DNA from: Phaeoceros laevis
Taxonomy: Eukaryota; Anthocerotophyta; Anthocerotopsida; Notothyladales
DNA: 30,638 nt
Assembly (NCBI GenBank): GCA_049999765.1
Contig: JBNGIQ010009089.1
Location: forward strand, 1-30,638
Direction: 5' to 3'
Shown one piece after another: positions 1 through 8,341 of this stretch. Position 1 is the first letter of the stretch, and each line of letters opens with the position of its first letter. Both the position numbers and the translations under genes were made by a program. The notes below the pieces were generated by a model. It was given only the letters and a program-made list of their open reading frames with translations, was not told the DNA's origin and did not search any database.

Positions 1-141
1 TGAGCAGACCGTCCAACCTGCTTGTCCAAGGCAGCCAGCTCCGCATCCACCCAGTCAGGCTTGTAGAAGTTGTTCAGCCACAGGGGCTCCTTGGAGTCCT
101 TGTGCCTGAAGTCGGGAGAGCGCGCGCTCTTCTTGTTCGTC
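1..141 (-). CDS. 3'-ward exon of an unidentified minus-strand gene (partial)
   Basis: Read on the minus strand, the window edge holds an open stretch of 46 codons. It is preceded at position 142 by an AG acceptor (a TGCAG motif), and its first base completes a split codon. The translation begins TNKKSARSPDFRHKDSKEPL and continues WLNNFYKPDWVDAELAALDK before leaving the window. Its balanced composition, with many charged and aromatic residues and no stops, looks like real protein. I do not recognise the family with confidence. The segment resembles basic linkers of some plant organelle or zinc-finger proteins, but that is only an impression. No matching upstream exon was found on the minus strand between 150 and 900, so the preceding intron may be long. 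Confidence 0.5.
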
Positions 142-334
142 CTGCAGTCCCATCACAATGTGGGGTCTAAGAAATACTGCCTCCACAACAACTCTTGTCG
201 TTCTCCTGCGCTGATATTATCCGGTATGCATAGCTTGGCTGCTAAGCCACAGCACCGCACAAATGTGCGGCTTGTGTAATACCTCGGAGGCACATTTAAC
301 CTCCCCTCCAGCTCCAGGGTGTGGGCCTGCCTCC

Positions 335-518
335 CAGCTGCTGGCGTCCAAAGCCGCTGATGTTGCGTCCCGTTTGTGGTGCCAAATTGTAGGTGGAGCA
401 TTGCAGGGTTTTTCAGCAGTAGCAGTCCAGCGGGCATGCCCACGTTTTTCAGCTGTTTGGCATCCAAGACTATTGATGCTGCATCGCGTTACGTGTGCGC
501 GCCATTGCAGGTGGAGCA
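335..518. repeat. Diverged direct repeat, two ~66-bp units
   Basis: Units 335-400 and 450-518 both start CAGCTG and end GGTGGAGCA. They share interior pieces such as a TCCAA(A)G segment, a TGATG(T/C)TGC(G/A)TC segment and an ATTG(T/C)AGGTGGAGCA end. They are clearly diverged copies of one sequence. No coding role is evident, and the reading frames across them look random. The rest of 142-1115 holds no gene I can support. Confidence 0.55.
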
Positions 519-665
519 AGAACGGTAACCACCGTCGTTGCTGTCGCTCTAGATTTTCTCACTGCTCGGCTTCCAGTAAAAACACATTAACAGAAGCGGT
601 GCCACACTCCGAAGCCCCCGGCCGGTTACCGTGTGGCAAAGCAAGGGGTAGGGCAAACTGCAGTA

Positions 666-685
666 TTTGCCACAGGTGTGGCAAA
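666..685. repeat. Short hairpin of TGTGGCAAA motif
   Basis: TTTGCCACA (666-674) and TGTGGCAAA (677-685) form a perfect 9-bp inverted repeat with a 2-nt loop. Further direct copies of TGTGGCAAA lie close by, near 632 and 691. Function unknown; this may be a small decayed repeat. Confidence 0.5.
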
Positions 686-1115
686 AAAGGGATGTGGCAA
701 ACCAAACCCCCCCCCTCTTTTTTGACACCAGGATGTGCCCTGTGCTTTGTAGGTATGCAACTGCAAGTGCTCGGTCAGATGGTCTCCTTTTTCTTTTTGG
801 AGGCAGGGACGCAAGCAGTGTGGCAATTGTCTCGCCCGGGATGCTAGAGGAGTTGCTATCCCCTTGTTTCTGCAAAAAACCTGAGCACTGTAAATAGTCG
901 CATTAGACTTTGTGCATGCCGTACTGATCACTTCGTCAAAACGTCACATCGTTAGTGTCCTTGACTGCTTTTGAAGTAATTTAACCTTCCCTGATGATGG
1001 GTTCTATAGAACCACATAAAGGATATATGGAGAAGCCTGCAAAATTTGCAAATGTCAGAACTGTAAAACCAAACTAGTATAAATTTGTGATTGCTTAGAT
1101 ATCTTTCTTTTTCAG

Positions 1116-1541
1116 CATATGCATTTTTTGAAGTGCGGACAACGCATTTCATGTGCCTGTTATTTCCTGATGGACAGTCAGTCTCTGATGAATTTGGGGA
1201 GAGGTGAGTGTACATGTTTTGCCTGATTGTCGAATCTAATGTTGTCTGTGTGAAACAGCTGGTGGCAGGCTCCCTGGAGGAGACCAGGCTCCCCGAATGT
1301 ATCACCGTGGAGAAAACGGGTTGAGAGACAGTGGGCCACTGCAGCTGCTTGCACAAGCCTTCAAGAAGCCTGCTCCGTTCTGCAGTTGGCCTCCTCAAGC
1401 CATATGCACCTGTTGACCTGCGCACAACCGGGCAAGCAGCTTACAGATTGGGGCGTGACTCGCTTACATGGCCTGGTAGCGGTATGGAATCGTCCGCTTT
1501 CCCACGGGCACGTCTCGCCTCCCCCGCTTGTACCGAATTAG
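1116..1541 (+). CDS. Candidate two terminal exons of an unidentified gene
   Basis: A strong acceptor (TTTCTTTTTCAG, ending at 1115) opens an 88-nt exon, 1116-1203. It reads YAFFEVRTTHFMCLLFPDGQ and then SVSDEFGE, and is closed by a consensus GTGAGT donor at 1204. The acceptor at 1257-1258 gives a phase-matched second exon, 1259-1541. This stays open for 94 codons (WWQAPWRRPGSPNVSPWRKR, then VERQWATAAACTSLQEACSV and more) up to a TAG. Matching phases and strong splice sites favour a real gene end. Against this, no upstream exon was identified, the family is unknown to me, and the 3' third overlaps a repeat found again near 7435. It could also be a captured or decayed fragment. Confidence 0.35.
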
Positions 1542-1553
1542 GGGATCCAATTT
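1429..1553. repeat. Dispersed repeat R1, copy 1
   Basis: From AAGCAGCTTACAG to a GAATTAGGGG end, this segment matches 7435-7572. It shares GGGCGTGACTCG, a GGCCTGGTAG.GGT.TGGAA block and a CCCACGGGCACGTC-like block. It overlaps the tail of the candidate exon 1259-1541, so either that exon contains repeat-derived sequence or the repeat carries a piece of that gene. Confidence 0.65.
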
Positions 1554-2468
1554 CTTCTCTAGATCTGTTTATGTTCTGTGGCAGGAACACTAATCCCTTT
1601 ACACTGTTAGCGCATCAGGCAGGATTTCAAGCTGTGGCTCCGGATTTGCAGGACTTGGATCGCTCCCTGGTTGACGTTGTGGGAACCGTAGCAGCGCCAT
1701 TCAGCCTCCCGTGGCTAGTGGCAGCATTGTCTCCATTCTCCGGCAAATGGGGAGTTGAGGTGCTTGGGTGAACTCCATGTGCGACTAATTTCTTCTTGAA
1801 ATGTGGAAATCTCTCTTCGACCTACAGACTGACCAGTGTTTGTACGCGCCTGACTGTAGGAGCCAGGAGTGGCTGTGGGATTGCTTACGAAGGCATGAGA
1901 TAGCAAAGCCTGCAAGAAAATGTGCTGTTCCTGAAAAGAGTTGCCTTCCCCATTCTAGATTTCGGATTTCGGACTCTTCGTTCAGTTATTGTTTCTGTTG
2001 ATGAATGCATACGGTTGCAGACCTGTCTGCTCCCCTTAGGCTGCATCAAAGGACGTCAGGCCCCTGTCTGCTATGGGCCCGGGTCAGCACAGCCTATACA
2101 TGCATCTTGTTGAATTTCAAGAGCGGAAGTTGTTTTGTTTACAAGCGACAAATGTGCCGAAGGTCAGTAAAAGCAATAAAAGATCATGTAAAATATACGG
2201 CCTGTGCAACTTGCAACCTTGACATGTGAACATGGATCCCTGAATGCAACGACAGGCTTGCTGCAGCTCGAGATCCCGTCGCCATCGCAACCACTTTGTA
2301 AGTTTACTAAAAAGAGCACTGCACAGTACTGTTGACAGCAAACTTGTGTGTTGTGCTCAAGCCAAACTTGTCCTTGGAAGACGTTTCTTGATAACTCCAG
2401 TTTCCTACCAGATGCTACCTAAAGTTCCGGATCCCTGCACACCCAAGCTGTTAGTCAACAGGTTCACT

Positions 2469-2690
2469 AGGCCATCGTGTACGCATCGGGCCTTGTTGTG
2501 AGCGTGTGTGTGATCCGGACGGAAGCAGGTACTGCTCCTTTCATCAGCAGCCTCGAGTTGAGGCTTCTGGACCCCCAACTTCTACCTTGGACGCTACGAC
2601 CCCGCCAACCGCGCTGGTCTCATCCTATCCCTGCAATCGCGGCGGAATTACGGCGAGACTGTGACGACATTCAGGTCCTTTTCAAGATCA
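2469..2690 (+). pseudogene. Remnant A: malectin-domain exon fragment of the receptor-kinase family
   Basis: This piece is homologous to the 3' part of malectin exon 2 of the receptor kinase at 14355-14916. It carries [27 protein letters not shown] and ELR in order, and ends with the ACATTCAG/GTCC exon-intron boundary plus a few intron bases. An extra base around 2570 breaks the frame after the ELRLLDP residues, and there are no flanking exons. It reads ATCCGGAC like copy G (25137-25144) rather than ATCAGGAC like copy D, so it is closer to the G lineage. It is a solo exon relic about 8 kb from the present array. The rest of 1554-3116 shows no other gene. Confidence 0.85.
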
Positions 2691-3297
2691 AGACAAGGTG
2701 TCATCGCTTTCATCACAAATTTTTTTTTCCCAAACACCTAGAAACGTCCAACTTGTAAACGAGCTACCTTGTAGCTGATCAATCAATCACTCTGGCTGAA
2801 GTACTTTGTCTTCCGGTTTTCAGGACAATAGTAAATGTCGTTACTGGTTGCACCCTAGCTTGTCAGTGCGGAAATATTCAGAGTGGGAGCATAGTGGATG
2901 CACATCGTTCATTTGATGGCTTGTCTGAGAGCTCGAAGCACGTAAATGCAATGCTACAGCTGGTGATGCCCCAGAGTTCAGAAGTTCCGGGCTGCTTTTC
3001 ACTCTTCTGAGCATCTGGAAAGAAATTATCGGGTTAGGATTCAGATCACAACTTGACAGTGCAATGCTTTCCTGAATGTTCGGTTGTTGAAAATGAAGTT
3101 TTCAACGGGGCCACAACACAACTAAAAACAGGGTATTCTAGAACGGCCAAATACAGCGTTCCTACAATGCTTAAGGCCTCTTTTACCGTCCTACAACGGG
3201 TGGCGCGTCCGGGGCTCACCGTTGCAAAAGCGTTGTAGGCCAACGGGGCTAAACGTTGTAAGAGCGGAGTAATCTCTCGTTGTTGGCGCGTTGTAAC

Positions 3298-3347
3298 TTT
3301 GTACCCCATTGTAAAAGTTCCCTTTGTACCCCATTGTAAAAGTCCCC
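3298..3347. repeat. 25-bp tandem duplication inside the transposon
   Basis: 3298-3322 and 3323-3347 are two adjacent 25-bp units beginning TTTGTACCCCATTGTAAAAG, with one mismatch. The ATTGTAA core belongs to the subterminal motif family of the element. Confidence 0.85.
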
Positions 3348-3369
3348 GTTGTAACCTCGTTATAGTCGG

Positions 3370-3404
3370 GACTTATCCAGCGACCTATCCGACCTGGATA
3401 AGTC
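3370..3404. repeat. 11-bp perfect inverted repeat inside the transposon
   Basis: GACTTATCCAG (3370-3380) and CTGGATAAGTC (3394-3404) pair perfectly around a 13-nt loop. It sits in the left subterminal region of the element. Confidence 0.85.
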
Positions 3405-3723
3405 GCCGAAGAATAAGTAAATAGTAAAGATTAAAAGTGAAAAATAAATTATTTTTACGTTCACCTCTATAAAAGTAAACCACGTTGTAACTCCGGTTTA
3501 CAGTAACATGGTAAGGCTGATGTACAACGCCATAATAAAATGTTATAACTCCGTCTTGCAATGCAGTTGTACGGCAGACCAGCGAAACCCTAAACCAGGG
3601 TCGTGGTTAATGGCCAACCGACATTACAACGTCATCGTAAATTTGCTCTCCACGCCTTTATATATTTAAAATGAAAAAATAAATACCATTTTCCTAACAA
3701 CGCTGTCCATTACAGCGGCATAG

Positions 3724-3763
3724 GTTGTAATACAACTTCACATGTTGTAATACAACTTCACAT
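3724..3763. repeat. 20-bp perfect tandem duplication with internal palindrome
   Basis: 3724-3743 and 3744-3763 are identical 20-bp units, each holding the near-palindrome GTTGTAATACAAC. This is another version of the GTTGTA motif that marks the element. Confidence 0.9.
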
Positions 3764-4311
3764 GCTCGCATATGCTCAACCTGGGAAAGACACCCCCATT
3801 TACTTAATCCAAGTATCTCTTCAGCCACTGCATAAATTCCAAGTTGTCCATTGTAAAGGTTGTCCATTGGGCGGCCCTTTACAAGCTTGCTCACCTCGAA
3901 GTGCTGTGCATGCGGAGCAACCATTGTGCTGGTAAGTGACTGTTCAGACTATCAAGAGGCACTCAAGGATAGAGATCACTATGAGAAAAATGCAACCACT
4001 AGTCTTCTAGTCTGCTTGGAGATGAGCCCAATCAGAACTCACGGGGGAACAAGTGAACACGTTGGTCTGCTAGTATGGCGCTTGCTGGTCTGCTGGTTTA
4101 AGGATGACCGCCTGTGCATGAAGGGGGGCACCGTCCTGGAGAGGAAGAGGGAACAAAAAACCGGTGGCAGTTCACTGGGAAGCAAAGAACACCAGCAAAA
4201 GTGCCCACATCAAAGAACACAGCAGATCCTGCAGCAAGGTGACGGGGACTGAAGAAAACATCAGAGAACATAGACAAAAGTGCACCAAAACGAAACAAAT
4301 TTATCACTCCC

Positions 4312-4583
4312 AGGATCGTCTTGACGAGGCAATCACAATGCATTTGATTTGAGGCCGATCAGACGACGGGGAGGCCTTGAAACGGGTGGCGGCGCATAGC
4401 AACCTGAAAGTGAGGGTGATGGTGGCTGAAGGGAAGAACAGGGAAAAATAACGAAAAACAGAAAAGAAACAAACAAATGCGAGCACTCTCAGAATAGCCT
4501 CGTCGAGGCGAGCACGATGCATGTGGTTTCAGGGCGATCGGACAATGGGAAGGCCCTCAAACGAGCGGCGGCGTGTAGTAACC
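4312..4583. repeat. Diverged ~92-bp direct repeat inside the transposon
   Basis: 4312-4403 and 4491-4583 are related copies. Each has a GTC(T/G)(T/A)(G/C)GAGGC piece, an ATGCAT(T/G)TG piece, a CGATC.GAC.A.GGG.AGGCC piece and a GGCGGCG(C/T)(A/G)TAG end. Together with the A-rich stretch between them they look like duplicated internal transposon sequence, not a gene. Confidence 0.65.
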
Positions 4584-5468
4584 CTAGGTAGCAGCCATAG
4601 CCAGATCCAGAGCTTGAAACAAGAGAGAGAAGCCGCCAGGTTGTAGAGAGAAGGAGGAGCAAACTCATGTGAATGCTAGGGCTCGTGCAAAATGGCTGAT
4701 GGCTGGAGGCAAGTACGCAGCTGTTAGGTCGAATTAAATTCCCCCTTTGGAAGAAACTCCTTGAATGTGCAGAGGCATAAGTTATTAACCCGGTGAATGC
4801 AAACACTTCCATTCACCTCTGGAGGCTTCCTAGTAAGTTTGTAACCCGGTGAAGAAAACTCAATGGCCGTTGTTAAGCCCTTGTTGATACGCACCATGCC
4901 TAACAACGCCTAACAACGTCCGCTGTAATTTACGAAATGGCCTTAGTAATGTCGTGTTTACAAGGACCAGTTCGCGCGCATGGCATTGCTTTCAACGACG
5001 CTCTCAGAACGTTGTAACTACATTTACAACCCGTTGTAGAATACCCCTATTTCTAGTTGTGCAACCTTGGACAGGACTCTCGTGATCACAGACGGGACAG
5101 TGATCAATTGCAAGGCCCAGCTCAGAACTACATGGATGCATGGATCCGCCCCAAAGTCAAGGAATCTAGTGCTTGCAAATGTTCTCATGAGCCGGCGAAT
5201 TATCCCAAAATGCATATATCACTAATTTTGTAGGACTTCTAAAGCGAGCTCGCCATGCCATGGCCAGGCACATTTCAGCCGTCCTAACATGGAGTAGTAG
5301 CCAGCAGGTTTCCACGAACGTCCTCGTTCACCCCATGGACTCCCGTCCTCAATGGGAACATACCATTTTCATGCTCCTCTGGTTTTATTATAAGTTGGCC
5401 AGCGTTTGCTCAAACTTCATTGGTTCACGCTCGAAAGCTTCAGAAGGGGACCGTGGTGGAAGAAACAG

Positions 5469-6554
5469 ATGGATAATTGGAAGCGACTCCCGAATGAAGT
5501 GGCAGCCAAGATTGTGTGCTTGTTGCCATGGCTGGATGCGGTGAGAGACAGAGTGGTGAGTCGCCAGTGGCGCCATCTTGTTGACAGCTACTACACACAG
5601 GAAACACATGTCGCCGGTAATGTTCTCTACCCAATTAAGTTATACCACAAGGATGAAGATTGGCGAGTATGGGATCATACGACTGATCGATGGAGGCGAC
5701 TGCCACCTTTCAACTTCATGCCGCACGCTTTCACCACTACTTCGTCTTTCTGGCCATCATGGGCGGCGTCTCACAAGGGCCTTGTTCTGATGCATATGGA
5801 TCTTAATGCGTGGTATGTGTGCAACCCATTGACTAGACAGTTCCGTCTACTGCCACCCATACCCTTGCAAGGAGGCACAACGCCTCTGTCAGTCTGGAAG
5901 TGGCTGCTACGTATACATGTGGATTCCAGTGGAAAGTCATACATCATCTCGGGACTAGCCACAGCGGGGGGTGATCACTTCAGGCCGAACTCGTTTCCCA
6001 TGCTCGTAACCGATGAATCCACTGACAATACCTGGGCTCTGATGGAAACAAGGGGGGGAGAAGGGGTGAATCCGTTCCTGCCGGCAGAAGATGTTGTGGA
6101 GGTCGATCGGTTTGTTTACGTTGTGAGCCAGTGGGACCGATGTTTGATGGTCTTGGACTCGGTTACAGGGGTGTGGACAATCGCTTGCCCGTTCACCTGG
6201 CCATTGAGTTTCAGAATCTGTGGAATTCGAAAGCTGTTCAAGTGCGGGGACCGCGTTCTAGGGCTCTTCATAAATAGGAACGATGCGTTTGAGATTCGTG
6301 CCTTGGATGCTGCAGCATGTGAGATGGTTTTTGAGAGTGGTCAGAGAGCTGATGGTGATCCAAAACTCGTCCGCGTTCTTGATCAGTGGTGGAAGTGTGA
6401 GTTTGAGGCCTATGAGGGCGTTCTTTGCATCTTTTCGAGCTCGTTTGGTGTTGGAGTTGTTTATGAAGCAGCAACAAGAGTGTGGCGGCGGTGGTCTGGC
6501 GACGAGAGTGCTTCATTTGAACATTTTGAGTTTGCCATGAATACACACCCTTGA
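5469..6554 (+). CDS. F-box protein (F-box/kelch-like, single exon)
   Basis: This encodes 361 aa from the first in-frame ATG after an upstream stop (TAA at 5391-5393). The N-terminus carries an F-box at about residues 6-42: LPNEVAAKIVCLLPWLDAV followed by VVSRQWRHLV. F-box proteins bind SKP1 and present substrates to SCF ubiquitin ligases (family knowledge). The rest has beta-propeller-like segments typical of plant F-box/kelch proteins: W.VWDHTTDRWRRLPPF, WYVCNPLTRQFRLLPP, DSVTGVWT and a C-terminal VYEAATRVWRRWSGD. There is no intron and the frame is intact, so the gene looks functional. An AT-rich TATA-like stretch (TTTTATTATAAG, about 5383-5394) lies roughly 80 bp upstream. The transposon ends some 400 bp before the start and could affect expression. 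The substrate cannot be told from sequence. Confidence 0.88.
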   Translation: MDNWKRLPNEVAAKIVCLLPWLDAVRDRVVSRQWRHLVDSYYTQETHVAGNVLYPIKLYHKDEDWRVWDHTTDRWRRLPPFNFMPHAFTTTSSFWPSWAASHKGLVLMHMDLNAWYVCNPLTRQFRLLPPIPLQGGTTPLSVWKWLLRIHVDSSGKSYIISGLATAGGDHFRPNSFPMLVTDESTDNTWALMETRGGEGVNPFLPAEDVVEVDRFVYVVSQWDRCLMVLDSVTGVWTIACPFTWPLSFRICGIRKLFKCGDRVLGLFINRNDAFEIRALDAAACEMVFESGQRADGDPKLVRVLDQWWKCEFEAYEGVLCIFSSSFGVGVVYEAATRVWRRWSGDESASFEHFEFAMNTHP

Positions 6555-7434
6555 TCAATCGTTCCTTGCCAAACTTCACAGTTACTGCTTTTTTTCCACT
6601 ATTGAACAGGCGTACCCTTGCTAGGGGTTCTTGCTAGGGAGCTGCTATTTATGAACCCTTTATATAGGGAGAGGTCTCTGCAAGGTTCCACAGGAACCTC
6701 ACAAATGTAGTAAAGCACTCTGAAGATGCTGGACGTACTACAGTACATGAAAGCGCAGCCTGATCAGGACTGAGATTATAGCAGGGTTGAGAAGACTGAG
6801 AATACATTTGGAGCAGACATTGCATACCTTGCGACAAGGCGCCTGTATATGAAGGAATTGCCCACTCTCCAACATGTTGCGGCACACAGACAGAAAACCA
6901 TACCATTTAGTCATTTCTGAACATGACATTTACAGCGTAGTCAAATTAAAGTAACCTTGAGCATCCATCTCAACCTACCTAGAGAAATGAGAGCTCAAAA
7001 AACTTATGTCTGCTGAACTAAGTACCTCAGACCAGCAGCTTGCAGCCACTGAGCACTAGAAAATTGTTTGATTTGCAAATAGAGTCCTTGGTGCTTTGTT
7101 GAAAAATTTCTGATATGAAAGTTGCATTTATAGTGGCCATTATGCAAGCAGAGCAGAACCTTAGCTAGGAATTGATATGTACCAGCCTACCAGGACTAGA
7201 AAGGTTGGCAGTACTTACAGATATGTGAGCCCTTATGGATGGTGCATGTATACGTCCTACGAACAATAATGATTCGACTTTTTGTTTCAAATGATGTTCT
7301 CACCTGAGCTGAATCAATCGAGGATGTGGATTATGGAACAAAGAATTCTGGCCATGGACGAGAAAACTTTGTTCAATTCTGGCAACCGACCAGGCCGAGC
7401 AGCAGGTTGTAGCCCGGTTGGTTGTAAAGACTGC
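6555..7434. other. Gene-poor spacer downstream of the F-box gene
   Basis: I see no gene here. Reading frames are short on both strands and lack family motifs. The first few hundred bases probably include the F-box 3' UTR. There is no clear polyadenylation signal and no structural RNA that I can recognise. Confidence 0.5.
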
Positions 7435-7572
7435 AAAGCAGCTTACAGGAATCCACAGATTAGGGCGTGACTCGATTAGGCCTGGTAGTGGTGTGGAACC
7501 GTCCACCTTCCCATGCGCACGTCCCGCAAGCTTCCCCCGCAAGCCTACCCTTTGTATGGAATTAGGGGGAAT
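7435..7572. repeat. Dispersed repeat R1, copy 2
   Basis: This matches 1429-1553: AAGCAGCTTACAG, a GGGCGTGACTCG block, GCCTGGTAGTGGT and a GGAATTAGGGG end. It has small internal insertions, such as GAATCCACAGATT after the first block. It directly precedes remnant B, as copy 1 precedes remnant A by about 0.9 kb. Confidence 0.65.
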
Positions 7573-7602
7573 GCCCAAGACGTCTAATCCAGGCGGGGAG
7601 CT

Positions 7603-7795
7603 ACTGATCATCAACTTGCTGATGGCAGGCACGTCGAGATCCGACAACAGTCTCAGTGGCTCCTTTTGCCTCCGATAGGTCACCAGCTGCAGGAACATCA
7701 ATATGTTTAGGTCAGCTGCAGCTCAGTGCGGGCTACTACTGCTTCTGTGTCGGATGAATTCCTGCTGCGCAAGCTGACAAGTCGGAAAAAAACAA
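7603..7795 (+). pseudogene. Remnant B: LRR exon and stalk fragment of the receptor-kinase family
   Basis: CTGATCA...CAACTTGCTGATGGCAG and the sequence after it match the intron-exon boundary before the third LRR exon of the array (compare 16500-16590 and 19510-19620). The exon equivalent, 7629-7710, is 82 nt instead of 69, so the frame is broken, although the blocks CAACAGTCTCAGTGGCTCC and GTTTAG/GTCAGCTG remain. After about 60 bp of intron-like sequence it jumps to GACAAGTCGGAAAAAAACAACC (7775 onward), the start of the transmembrane part of exon 9. An internal deletion therefore joins the two. It is a small decayed relic on the same strand as the main array. Confidence 0.8.
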
Positions 7796-7930
7796 CCTAC
7801 ACATTCTTGGAATGTTGAACCTCGATACTAAAGCTCCTGCTCGTGTCATATCCTGAAGGCCTGCGCATATTGTATCGCGAGTTCATAGGCTGGCCGATCG
7901 CGAGTTTGAAGCTACTGTCGAGCTCTTGGT

Positions 7931-7954
7931 CCGGAGCTGAGACCGGAGCTGAGA
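7931..7954. repeat. 12-bp perfect tandem repeat upstream of the BURP gene
   Basis: CCGGAGCTGAGA occurs twice head to tail (7931-7942, 7943-7954). Further downstream (about 8045-8120) there is a looser repetition of ACACTTG(C/T) and GGTCG(C/T)TGGGTGT pieces. Both lie in the presumed promoter of the BURP gene. Confidence 0.8.
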
Positions 7955-8258
7955 TCCGGTGTGCGTCGAGCCTGGACCTACCTGCATTAATTGGAGCCAA
8001 CTAGCTTTCGATCACGTCATCATCGTTATCGGTTGTTCTAGCTAGTACACTTGTCGCTGGGTGTAGGTGCACTTGCACGTACACTTGCAGGTAGACTTGG
8101 TCGTTGGGTGTCAAGTTTTAGGCCCTCGGTTTGCCCAACCTAGCTAGGCGGCTGCTTCAAATGACGCCACCAATATTGGGAGGATGCTTGTCCGTGGCTC
8201 AGCTTGGCCGGCTATGAAGGCCTATATCTTGAGAGTGAGCGCGCCGAGAGCTACATAT

Positions 8259-8267
8259 CATATATAC
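8259..8267 (+). promoter_or_regulatory. TATA-like box of the BURP gene
   Basis: CATATATAC lies about 75 bp upstream of the predicted ATG at 8342, a suitable spacing for a plant TATA box with a short 5' UTR. The assignment rests on position and composition only. Confidence 0.4.
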
Positions 8268-8341
8268 TTTGAAGAAGCTGGTGGGCGGGCTGCAAGCTAG
8301 CACAGCTGCAGGCCGATCGAGGAATACTAGCAGCCAGTGCA

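Larger units (their letters stand above)
3117..5061. mobile_element. Non-autonomous DNA transposon, CACTA-like (candidate)
   Basis: The ends form imperfect terminal inverted repeats. The left (3117-3144) begins CACAACTA and contains GGGTATTCTA; the right (5033-5061) is its reverse complement with about 25 of 29 positions matching, ending TAGTTGTG. CAA lies immediately outside each end (3114-3116 and 5062-5064), which would be a 3-bp target duplication. Both ends are rich in short GTTGTA/TTACAAC motifs, like the subterminal arrays of CACTA (En/Spm) elements. CAC...GTG termini plus a 3-bp duplication fit that superfamily (established knowledge), although the canonical CACTA start is not exact. 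I see no transposase; the internal open frames are short and look random. It lies just upstream of the F-box gene. Confidence 0.7.

Noticed and set aside
263-847. 194-codon plus-strand open frame
   Set aside because: It has no conserved motif, covers a diverged repeat and overlaps open frames on the other strand.
3860-4252. 130-codon frame inside the transposon
   Set aside because: It has no transposase-like motif and no codon pattern, and the region consists of repeats.
5406-5468. N-terminal extension of the F-box frame upstream of 5469
   Set aside because: The extension would start at TTG; the first in-frame ATG is 5469, right before the F-box.
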